Assembly (NCBI GenBank): GCA_903903925.1 | Contig: CAIVAU010000065.1 | Span: forward strand, 1 to 64,000 | Origin: an uncultured cyanobacterium | Lineage (GTDB): Bacteria > Cyanobacteriota > Cyanobacteriia > Cyanobacteriales > Nostocaceae | Reading direction: 5' to 3' | DNA length: 64,000 nt | In this document: positions 27,957-36,117 of the stretch, one piece after another | Layout of the letters: each line of letters opens with the position of its first letter | How positions within the stretch are numbered: position 1 is the stretch's first letter | Position numbers and translations under genes: made by a program | The notes under the pieces: generated by a model | What the model was told of the DNA's origin: nothing | What the model saw: only the letters and a program-made list of their open reading frames with translations | Databases searched by the model: none

Positions 27957-28477
27957 GAGACTGCTTGAATTTGGGCATCTACACTCCCAGATTGCCTTAC
28001 TTCCATCAGTTGAGCGTTCAGAAAGTCATTAATATCTGAAATAACAATACAATGTTGTAGCTTAATACCCAAGGCATCAGCTACTTCTATCACCCTGTCA
28101 AAGCTAGCGTTTTGATAATCTTTTTTTTCATATTTTCTCACTTGTTCTTCAGTTAATCCAATGAGTGCAGCCAGTTCTTTTTCTGTGATTTTTTTAGCAA
28201 TTCTTACTTTGATGAGAATCTCACCAATATTGTCTAGGCTTAGATTAACAGTTTGTAAGACTAGGGGAGTTCCTGGGTTGTGGTTTTTGAGTAATTCATA
28301 TTCTGCTATTTCTGCTCGAAGATTTTTAATGTGAGCAAAGTAAGAATCTATCAATAATTGCCAACCTTCAGGGTCTAGTAGCCTTTTCTCTTCATTTTGG
28401 TACAAGCTAATAATAGCTTGTTGAAATTTTTCAACCCAGGACATGGTTATCATTAGCTGATGATCATTCTTAATCAT
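27953..28477 (-). CDS. XRE-family helix-turn-helix protein (likely antitoxin)
   Basis: A 174-residue protein. The first 90 residues are helical. The C-terminal part is an HTH_3/XRE domain: IGEILIKVRIAKKITEKELAALIGLTEEQVRKYEKKDY..., followed by the helix VIEVADALGIKL. The start at 28477 gives an ATGA overlap with the preceding nucleotidyltransferase-like gene and has GGAG 8 nt upstream. This antitoxin/regulator layout suggests that it represses the pair's promoter and neutralises its partner. Confidence 0.82.
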   Translation of the reverse strand: MIKNDHQLMITMSWVEKFQQAIISLYQNEEKRLLDPEGWQLLIDSYFAHIKNLRAEIAEYELLKNHNPGTPLVLQTVNLSLDNIGEILIKVRIAKKITEKELAALIGLTEEQVRKYEKKDYQNASFDRVIEVADALGIKLQHCIVISDINDFLNAQLMEVRQSGSVDAQIQAVS

Positions 28478-28917
28478 GGCTTCCACTCCAATAAATTAAT
28501 GGCTATGATACCTTTTCTATTTTGTTCTCTGTCAGATTGGAAAAATTCTATTGTCATTGTAGACTCATCTACTGGTTGGTCTGATGGATATATTTCACCT
28601 CCATACCTAGCCTTTTGGGCAGCACTATTATAAATATTTAATATAAGGCGTGCATTTTGTCTCAGGTAGTCTATGTCTACATCATCTCTGTCCCAACACA
28701 TATCGAAATCCTTAGGCGTTAATTCACTGGTAACAAAACTCCCGTTAATGTACACAGTTCGACACCTAGCAGCCTTTAGATGCGCTAAAACTTCCTCGAG
28801 TCCAATTATTAAAGTTCGGCGACGCAAATTATAACCGAATTGTTCTTTAAACTCAGCCCAATCACAAAAGTATACTCCTGGTGGAAGATTACCATTCTCA
28901 TCAAATTCAGGTATCAT
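28474..28917 (-). CDS. nucleotidyltransferase-like protein (DUF6932 type; likely toxin)
   Basis: A 147-residue protein with a minimal nucleotidyltransferase signature: YINGSFVTSELTPKDFDMCW (GS plus DxD), opening with PEFDENGNLPPGVYFCDWAEFKEQFG, typical of the DUF6932 family. Members often pair with HTH proteins as toxin-antitoxin-like modules. It is translationally coupled to the XRE gene. The product chemistry, such as nucleotide addition to RNA or protein, is inference from the fold. Confidence 0.75.
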   Translation of the reverse strand: MIPEFDENGNLPPGVYFCDWAEFKEQFGYNLRRRTLIIGLEEVLAHLKAARCRTVYINGSFVTSELTPKDFDMCWDRDDVDIDYLRQNARLILNIYNSAAQKARYGGEIYPSDQPVDESTMTIEFFQSDREQNRKGIIAINLLEWKP

Positions 28918-29103
28918 TCTTTAGATTAAGCATTTTAGATGCAAAATATATTTAAAGCATACCATTTAATGAGTATTAGTTGAACAAATGAGCCATGTTG
29001 CTCAATTAGGATTAGCTGCAATGGAATAGGTTAGTAATACTGTAGCAGTAAAATCAAAAATTCATATTTATGCACTTCTTTAACAACAAAGGTGACAAAA
29101 AAA
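28918..29103. other. spacer between NTase/XRE pair and dpdB
   Basis: 186 AT-rich bases that should contain the promoter of the leftward NTase/XRE pair and the 3' end of dpdB. I see no coding frame. Confidence 0.35.
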
Positions 29104-30198
29104 CTATTTATCACCACTTACTGGAACAATACCAACAAACTCTTGCAATAGCCTATGGCAGGCGTCAACAGTTGTTTTTGTATTGGAAATGATCGCTTCT
29201 CCTGTTGCGCCAACTTGCGTTACTCCTTGCTTGAGCCACAATTCGTTTCCCTTACGCCAGTCTATCTCTCCTAGTCTAACCAACCATTTAACCAAATTCT
29301 CAGCAGCAACTCCCTCCAAGAATAGGTCACGAGCTAGCATCCCCAATGCCTGGAGTACAACAGCACTTACTGTGAGTGACTCCTGTCTTTGAATTGCACG
29401 CTCCTCTTTACTTTTAATTCTCCAAGGATCGTCAGGTAGAACACTTGCTGCTGCTGCCCAAAACGTTGCTGCCCATTCGATTCTCGCCTCCAAATCCTTC
29501 TGAGAATTTAGATTTGGGAACATATGTTTTGTGGCTGTCACTAGAGTGGAAAGTGTCAACAACTTGGAATTGTGCTTACCCAAGCTGTTCTCCACCATCT
29601 CCACATTGTCCCGAAATTGAGGAACTCGCTTAAGCAAATCTTTAGCAATTAAAACTGTAGGCGATCGCCGATCAAATGTATGGGAGAGCGATACACTCGG
29701 TCTTTGAACTAAAAGGTTTTGGTCGCGAAAGGCTTGACGCTCCTCATCCAATGGTAGCCCAGCATATATCAGTATGCCAATTTCCAGTTGAGAGAGGATC
29801 GGCAGATTAACTGCCTGTTCAGCCTGAATGTCTTTTAGCGCTTGACGAATACCAAAGCATCTATGCTGACCATCAGTCAAGCGTAACGAGACTGAGTGGT
29901 AAGGAAGATAGAGACAGCCATCTCTATAAGTTGGCGATGGTTGAACGTTAACACAAATTGGTGGAAAAAATGTAGTTCCATCCTGGTAGGTTTCCATAAT
30001 GTATCGGGCGATCGCCTTGACTCGTGTAGGGTTAAGTTTACGTTGAGCGAAGTCCGGCAAATCTGGTTCATTCGGAATATAAAGGCGCTCATCATTTAGC
30101 AATCGACCCACATCGCCAAAAAATAGACTGGCAACATAACTTTGATGTATTTGTTGCACACCCCGACGCACGGGTACAGCCCGAAGTACAAGTTCCAT
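29104..30198 (-). CDS. dpdB: DpdB, DGQHR-domain protein
   Basis: A 364-residue protein of the DndB/DpdB class. The diagnostic motif DGQHR is at residues 109-113 (SLRLTDGQHRCFGIRQAL). LNPTRVKAIARYIMET and FPPICVNV before it are typical of the family. DpdB works with DpdA in placing preQ0 in DNA and belongs to an ATP-using group. The start at 30198 is supported by GGGGA 9 nt upstream; the frame continues to 30309, but that extension would cover the divergent promoter. It is transcribed against the rest of the operon. Confidence 0.87.
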   Translation of the reverse strand: MELVLRAVPVRRGVQQIHQSYVASLFFGDVGRLLNDERLYIPNEPDLPDFAQRKLNPTRVKAIARYIMETYQDGTTFFPPICVNVQPSPTYRDGCLYLPYHSVSLRLTDGQHRCFGIRQALKDIQAEQAVNLPILSQLEIGILIYAGLPLDEERQAFRDQNLLVQRPSVSLSHTFDRRSPTVLIAKDLLKRVPQFRDNVEMVENSLGKHNSKLLTLSTLVTATKHMFPNLNSQKDLEARIEWAATFWAAAASVLPDDPWRIKSKEERAIQRQESLTVSAVVLQALGMLARDLFLEGVAAENLVKWLVRLGEIDWRKGNELWLKQGVTQVGATGEAIISNTKTTVDACHRLLQEFVGIVPVSGDK

Positions 30199-30253
30199 AA
30201 TTGATTTCCCCAATGTGAAACCTAATGCGACCGAACCATGTATACATGAATGC

Positions 30254-30559
30254 ATGGTAGCAAATTTATTAGCAAGATTAATAAAATGCGGAGGATACCT
30301 ATCAAGCAATCCAACCTTGTCTTCAACTGTACGCGTACCGATAAACCTCTACGAAAAATTGCGTGAAATTAGGCTCTCGCTTGAGAGCCAATATCAAAGT
30401 GCTGCACCCAGCATGCAGGATCTGGTTAGTGTCGCCTTAAAACGGTTCATCGACGACTGGAAAAACCCCGATGAGCAAAAACATCTGCTTGGTGAGTTAA
30501 TAGAACACCGTAAAATAGCTCGCTCAAATATGGGCAAGAGAAGAGTTGACGGGAGCTAA
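30254..30559 (+). CDS. small protein, possibly ribbon-helix-helix-like
   Basis: About 101 residues. The central part, STVRVPINLYEKLREIRLSLESQ followed by MQDLVSVALKRFIDDW, has the strand-helix-helix pattern of ribbon-helix-helix DNA-binding proteins. The start is uncertain: ATG codons at 30215 and 30254 lack good ribosome binding sites, and a GGAGG at about 30291 has no normal start in range. The last 24 residues are charged. It lies between divergent dpdB and the second dpdJ, where a repressor of either unit would make sense. Confidence 0.55.
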   Translation: MVANLLARLIKCGGYLSSNPTLSSTVRVPINLYEKLREIRLSLESQYQSAAPSMQDLVSVALKRFIDDWKNPDEQKHLLGELIEHRKIARSNMGKRRVDGS

Positions 30560-30631
30560 AGCGTTGCGATCGCATGTGAAATCAACCAACTCTGACTCAC
30601 TAAGTCCATCTACCTTACAGAGCAAAAAATC

Positions 30632-33600
30632 ATGATCTTAGACTCTGAAACTATCAAACGACAACTGGCTGATGAAGTTCTGACTTTTATTGAGCAACGC
30701 GAAGCAGGACAAGTTGCCTATGGGATCTACGATGTAACCATGACAGGGGTTGAAGTCATTGATAGTTTTCAGCAATCGGAAGACATCAAGTTAACTCCCG
30801 AAGAAAAAACAGAGGCACTCAGGGATGCTCTACAGCTACTTGCAAATGACTTGCAGATCATTCGCTTTAACCAAGTTGAGTTACCTGATGACTGGGTTTT
30901 TCGCAGTCGAATTGCTGAGACAGTAAGACTGCTGACAAAGCTTCGTCAACGAATTGTTACGAATAACAATGCCAAAGCAGGACATCGCATTAGCAAGACC
31001 AAGCGTTTAGTCTCAGATGTAAAGTTTAGCGTAGCTTCTCGTCGTGTACCTCGGCGAAATATTGCAGTGCGAACCTGCATGGCATCTTTATTTAACGGCA
31101 GCAGTGAGCAACAGCGAATAGCAAACCTGTTATTAGAAGTAATTAACACCAAGTTGCCCAAGCTACATACGATGAGTGGCTTTCAACAGCGGACTTTAGA
31201 GACAATTCTGGAAGCAATTGAGTTAAAACCACAACAAGGAATTGAAAAGGGTGTTGTAGTAACCGCTAGCACAGGGGCAGGCAAGACCTATGCTTTCTTT
31301 TTACCCGTACTCGCCAAGATGGTGCTAGAGCGTTGCTTGCAAGGACGAGAGGGTGTTAAAGCTATCTGTATTTACCCACGGATTGCTCTTTCTGAAAATC
31401 AACTTACCGATTTTATTGAGGTCTTATTCTACCTCAACCAAGTCCTGGCAAAACATAATCTTCCAAAACTGACGATTGGGGTAGAAAGTAGTGCAGCAGT
31501 TTACCAAATAGGAGACTTTGAAGGAACAACCGATGATCGGAAACAAAAACTTTCCAAGCAACGGGGTTGGACTTTTAGCGAAGAATATGCTGGTTATCTG
31601 TCGCCTTTTGCCTACTGCGTAGGTACAGATCCTAAAGCTTGCAAAATTGATAAACAACGATTGCTTGTCCGTCCTACCCACCCACAAACCTTGGTTTGCC
31701 CTGTCTGTGACAAGCAGTATGCGTTTATCCAGTTTGCTCGGGATGTTATGGCAAAGCATCCACCAGACTTACTCATCGCCACGACAGAATCACTGCATCG
31801 ACGGTTGCTATCGACCAAATATCAATATTTATTTGGAAATAATAAGTTTTGTGCACCTTCAGTGGTGATGTTAGACGAAATTCACCTACAAACCTCGACT
31901 GCGGGGACTCAAGTGGCACTCCTGCTGCGACGATTAATGGCAAGGATTCGTTTGGGTAAGCAGCATCGCAACGAACAAGCCAATTTAGCTTTTGTGGGGC
32001 TGAGTGCCACGATTGCCGAACCGATTGAATTTCTTTCTGAGTTATCTGGTATTCCCGTCACCCGCATTCAACGGGTAAATCCTCAAGATCATGAAATGCA
32101 GACGATTGGTGCTGAACGTTATATCTTTGTCCGTGCTGAGGATAACGAAGATACTGCCGTAATTTCAACTTTAATCCAGACGGCAATGTGCGTATTACAC
32201 ACCATGCCACAACCATCGGCAGATTCAGACCTGAAACAATATCGCGCCTTTGGCTTTGTACAATCTTTAGACATTGCAGGTCGCTGGTTATACCAGATGG
32301 AAGATGCGGAGAAAGCTAGGGAAGAGCAACGTCAGAATCGCCGCAGATATCGAACACAAGAAATACCAGCGCAATCTTGTCCGATTCAAGATATTCCGCT
32401 GTATTGGTATCGCTACCCGCCGTTGAATAAACAGCTTTTCCCACAATTTTTAGGTGCGAATACTAATCTAAACTGTGATTGCGAAAACCGTGCAGAACCA
32501 AATTTAGATTGCCCATTTTTCCAAGCGGGCGAGTGCTGGTGGGTTCTTAGTCAGCAAGGAAAGGCACGTCCACAACCCCTAAATATTAAGCGAAAAACGG
32601 GGAGTGATCGCTCGATTACTATCGAGCCTCATGATGACTTAATAATTACAACGACTGCATTAGAGGTCGGCTATGATGACGAAGCTTTAATGTGTGTTTT
32701 ACAGTACACAGCACCTGCGAATGTCGCTAGTTTTGTACAGCGTAAAGGTCGAGGAGGACGAAAAGTTGGTACGCGACCTATTGTAGTTACAGTACTCAGT
32801 CCTTATAAATCTACTGACCTATTCTTATTTCGTAACGAACATATACTTACAGACCCTACCTTTCAAAAACTGCCTCTCAATTCCCAGAATCGTTACCTGC
32901 AAAGAATTCATGGGTTTTATGCTTTCTTTGATTGGCTGGCTTATCGGGCAAGTTGTGCGGGGATTGACCTCGAACTTAATAATTTATCGCGGCAGGGCTA
33001 TGACTATCTGATAGAGAAAACTGCTGATTTTGGAGTGTTGCTGGAATTTAAAGACTATCTTAAGGCAACTTTTGCGATTCCAAATGATGCTATAAAGCAG
33101 GTGCTTGGCGATCAGTCAGAAGGACTTTTGTGCAACATTTTCTACGAAGGCTTAATGAAAGGAGTAAATTCTCAGTTTGAGCGAGAAAACAAGCTACGCG
33201 TTAATAATACCAGAGATTTTTTGTATAAGTATTTACCAGAGAATCTATTTTCTGACATCAATCTGCCGGAGGTGCAAGTTGACTACCGTCCCGAGAATAA
33301 ACACTCTAATCAAAAACCCAAATCCGAAAGTATAAGTTTGGCGGTGAGTGAAACAATTCCAGGCAATGTGACATTTCGTGGAGGCGAAGGGTCAACTTGG
33401 ATACCGCCAGAAATTTCGGATAGCGATCCTCCCCGAATCCCTATTAGTCAATACTACAAATTTAACCGGATTGATGAACGACCTAACACAGCTAACCTAC
33501 CAACCCGCGCACTTAGAAAAGTAGGCATTACCCTCAAAAGTAGCTATTTGGACTTGTATCGTCCGATGGTAATCACGCCCAAGCAGTTCAGTCAAGACTA

Positions 33601-35593
33601 CAACTCGTCATTTTGGCGGTGTAACCCAGACACAGGGGAGTTGTCTGTGTGTCGTTTTCCTCAAGAAGGTGGACAAGACTCCCAACCATTGGCACACTCT
33701 TGTTCCGCAAACCCCATTAGTGCGGTGGATATTCGTCCTGTACGAGGTGATACGCCCACCCCTGCCTATACCCTTACACCCGATCATTCCTCGCTTGCCT
33801 GTGATCCTATAGGAGAAGCTTTGATACAAAGGATTGTTTTTTACAGTGACGAACCTGCAAATCTTAATCTGTTGGACGTGCGCCGCATTATCCTGGGGAG
33901 TCAGTACACGATTAAATTCCACAATTCCCCGAATCAGGAGGAAATTCGGGGAATTGTAGGTTTTACCGCAGCTGAAGACAGCTTGAGCAATTGCGCTTTG
34001 GGCTACCAAATGTTGACAGAGGGGGTCAGTTTTGACCTCAATTCCGACTTGGTAACAAAGCTTAAACTATCTGCTTCGACACAGGCAAATCTGGGTTATA
34101 ATGCTATCCACCATGCCTTTGTGACTACGCTTACAGTCGATTACCAGGAAAACTACTTTGCTGCTGAAAATCTGGTTAACGTGCTGCTGACTATTGCAGA
34201 CCGATGGTGTAAAGGTGAGGGAGGGACAATCTTAGGACTACGTGACTGGTTCAGTCGTGGACATAATCAGTTTGAACGCTGGTTTAAAGCAGCAATTCGA
34301 GAGATCCATCAATTGTCCCGCAAAAAGGAACAAGCCGTCTACAAATTGCGGGATAGTGACAATGATTATTTATCAGTCTTCGTGAATTTGTACGCTGAAG
34401 TTCATGGTTCTGGGTTGAAGTATCTGGAATACCTGCGCGACAGCTTTCAGTACAGTGTGACCCAAGCCTTGAAATCACTAGCGCAAGAAGTAGCAGGCGT
34501 TGAGGCATTAAATTACGTTGCGGCGTGGACTGAGTTACACGCTGACTTTGAAGGGCGTGCTGCCAACCGCATCTGGCTCTACGAAATTGGCATGGGAGGA
34601 ATTGGTGTGATGCGGGCAACCCATGACCTCCTACGTAACCATCCAGATAAGTTTTGGACAGCCCTCGTTAACAAAATGACCCGTTGCTCCACAGCTTTTG
34701 AAGAAGCATTCTTGCGGCATCTGCTAGCACAGCCGACGGAGTGGCTAGAAGAATGCGAAAAATTGGTAAATGTGGTGACTGCAACAGGTAGCTCTAGCGA
34801 TCGCCAAAAGAATATCGAAGCGTTACTGACTCGGGTGCGGCGACAACTAGGTGTACCTGTGCGTCAAACCCAACTCAAAGCTCTATTGCGAGTGTTCATT
34901 CCCGAGTATACCCAAACATTTGACGGTAGCACTTTGGTCAATTGGCGCATCTTTCGTGAAATTCACCATGAGTTTCTCCCCCGATGTACTCAGCAGTTGG
35001 GTCGCGACCCCACATTTATCGAAGCACGGGCGCTGCTTTACCGTGAAATCTTTAAAGCCAGACGTGACCAACAACCACCCCCCTATCCAGAGTTAGTACG
35101 CCTACTTCAACTTTATGAAGCTGAGTATATTGGGTCAGTTGATGAGGCTCGTAAAGCCTTTGAAGCTGGGGTGGAACGCCGGATGCTTTTAAACTGTCGG
35201 TGTAACTGCTCCAGCTGCCTAGATGATCGCAGTGGCGATATCGAAGCACCAGGTTTGAGCCGAAACCTTCTGAACCGTCCACTGCTAATGGAATGGCTGA
35301 ATCAGGTTCGTGCCCCTAAAACCCTAGAATTAGATGACACTATCAATGGTACTAATGTTTGTGAAAAAATGCGGTTGTTACTCGAAGACGGTTGTCAAAC
35401 AATTTACTTGCGAGTCAAAAGCGATCGCCTTGCTTCTCTTTGTTACACAATTAGCTACTTAACAGACGCAGGAATCGACACGGATATCGGCATGGTTTAC
35501 CCAATGATTACTGATATTCAAATAATATATCCCAACGAATTAAGACCAACCGAATCACCTTTAATTGAAGTAACAGTTCGTCCTATTAAATGA
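30632..35593 (+). CDS. DpdJ-like large helicase, copy 2
   Basis: A 1653-residue SF2 helicase with the same plan as dpdJ at 19421: motif I STGAGKT (213-219), Cys-rich insertion (FAYCVGTDPKAC, then CPVCDKQ), motif II DEIH in MLDEIHLQTSTAGTQVALLLRR, motif III GLSATI, motif VI QRKGRGGRK. It has additional Cys clusters (NCDCEN...DCPFFQAGEC and, near the C-terminus, CRCNCSSCLDD). The TAGTQVALLLRR helix after motif II is nearly shared with copy 1 (HGAQVAYLLRR). The two copies are clearly paralogous but not recent duplicates. It overlaps the next gene by 4 bp. Its role is probably parallel to copy 1. Confidence 0.83.
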   Translation: MILDSETIKRQLADEVLTFIEQREAGQVAYGIYDVTMTGVEVIDSFQQSEDIKLTPEEKTEALRDALQLLANDLQIIRFNQVELPDDWVFRSRIAETVRLLTKLRQRIVTNNNAKAGHRISKTKRLVSDVKFSVASRRVPRRNIAVRTCMASLFNGSSEQQRIANLLLEVINTKLPKLHTMSGFQQRTLETILEAIELKPQQGIEKGVVVTASTGAGKTYAFFLPVLAKMVLERCLQGREGVKAICIYPRIALSENQLTDFIEVLFYLNQVLAKHNLPKLTIGVESSAAVYQIGDFEGTTDDRKQKLSKQRGWTFSEEYAGYLSPFAYCVGTDPKACKIDKQRLLVRPTHPQTLVCPVCDKQYAFIQFARDVMAKHPPDLLIATTESLHRRLLSTKYQYLFGNNKFCAPSVVMLDEIHLQTSTAGTQVALLLRRLMARIRLGKQHRNEQANLAFVGLSATIAEPIEFLSELSGIPVTRIQRVNPQDHEMQTIGAERYIFVRAEDNEDTAVISTLIQTAMCVLHTMPQPSADSDLKQYRAFGFVQSLDIAGRWLYQMEDAEKAREEQRQNRRRYRTQEIPAQSCPIQDIPLYWYRYPPLNKQLFPQFLGANTNLNCDCENRAEPNLDCPFFQAGECWWVLSQQGKARPQPLNIKRKTGSDRSITIEPHDDLIITTTALEVGYDDEALMCVLQYTAPANVASFVQRKGRGGRKVGTRPIVVTVLSPYKSTDLFLFRNEHILTDPTFQKLPLNSQNRYLQRIHGFYAFFDWLAYRASCAGIDLELNNLSRQGYDYLIEKTADFGVLLEFKDYLKATFAIPNDAIKQVLGDQSEGLLCNIFYEGLMKGVNSQFERENKLRVNNTRDFLYKYLPENLFSDINLPEVQVDYRPENKHSNQKPKSESISLAVSETIPGNVTFRGGEGSTWIPPEISDSDPPRIPISQYYKFNRIDERPNTANLPTRALRKVGITLKSSYLDLYRPMVITPKQFSQDYNSSFWRCNPDTGELSVCRFPQEGGQDSQPLAHSCSANPISAVDIRPVRGDTPTPAYTLTPDHSSLACDPIGEALIQRIVFYSDEPANLNLLDVRRIILGSQYTIKFHNSPNQEEIRGIVGFTAAEDSLSNCALGYQMLTEGVSFDLNSDLVTKLKLSASTQANLGYNAIHHAFVTTLTVDYQENYFAAENLVNVLLTIADRWCKGEGGTILGLRDWFSRGHNQFERWFKAAIREIHQLSRKKEQAVYKLRDSDNDYLSVFVNLYAEVHGSGLKYLEYLRDSFQYSVTQALKSLAQEVAGVEALNYVAAWTELHADFEGRAANRIWLYEIGMGGIGVMRATHDLLRNHPDKFWTALVNKMTRCSTAFEEAFLRHLLAQPTEWLEECEKLVNVVTATGSSSDRQKNIEALLTRVRRQLGVPVRQTQLKALLRVFIPEYTQTFDGSTLVNWRIFREIHHEFLPRCTQQLGRDPTFIEARALLYREIFKARRDQQPPPYPELVRLLQLYEAEYIGSVDEARKAFEAGVERRMLLNCRCNCSSCLDDRSGDIEAPGLSRNLLNRPLLMEWLNQVRAPKTLELDDTINGTNVCEKMRLLLEDGCQTIYLRVKSDRLASLCYTISYLTDAGIDTDIGMVYPMITDIQIIYPNELRPTESPLIEVTVRPIK

Positions 35594-36117
35594 GGTTTTG
35601 TGCCTTGGCAAAGCAATCCACTCAATTGCAACCTAGTGGGCAGGCAATATTTTACAACTTTCTGCTTAACGAGATTTTAGCATCACAATTAGAGGGTAGC
35701 TACCAGTTTTGTATTATCTCACCTTGGGTAACAAATTTTCGTTTAGAAAAACCCTACTATGTGTCTTTTCAGGAGATTGTGGAAACTAAGCAAGAAGCTC
35801 TCCATCTGTTTGACATTCTGTATCAAATTGCTGCCAACGGCGGACAGGTCTACATGACAGTTGGGACTGATCGGCAGTATCATCCTTTGTTGAGACAACT
35901 TAGTAGCAAAAGCGATCGCATCCAGACGCGAATACTTCCCAAGTTGCATGCGAAAGCCTATGTTGGTCGTTACGGAGCTATTGAGGGTTCTCTAAATTTG
36001 ACAGATGGAGGAGTCAATCAAAACTTAGAGATGTTCACCTATTACCACGACGAGCGGAATATTGCCCAATTGGGTAAACGTTGCCAAGAGTATTTTGAAC
36101 AAGGATTGTCGCTGTGA
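35590..36117 (+). CDS. DpdK-like phospholipase D nuclease, copy 2
   Basis: A 175-residue single-HKD protein: His120 and Lys122 in KLHAKAYVGRYGAIEGSLNLTDGG, with Ser134 and Asn136 completing the motif. The N-terminal FCIISPWVTNF matches WLVSPWISD of copy 1. It is coupled on both sides: ATGA overlap with the helicase gene and a GTGA overlap with the next. It was probably inherited as a block with its neighbours. Confidence 0.8.
   Translation: MRFCALAKQSTQLQPSGQAIFYNFLLNEILASQLEGSYQFCIISPWVTNFRLEKPYYVSFQEIVETKQEALHLFDILYQIAANGGQVYMTVGTDRQYHPLLRQLSSKSDRIQTRILPKLHAKAYVGRYGAIEGSLNLTDGGVNQNLEMFTYYHDERNIAQLGKRCQEYFEQGLSL

Noticed and set aside
29104..30198. DndB of a phosphorothioate system
   Set aside because: DGQHR is shared with DndB, but no dndA, C, D or E genes are present and dpd genes surround it.
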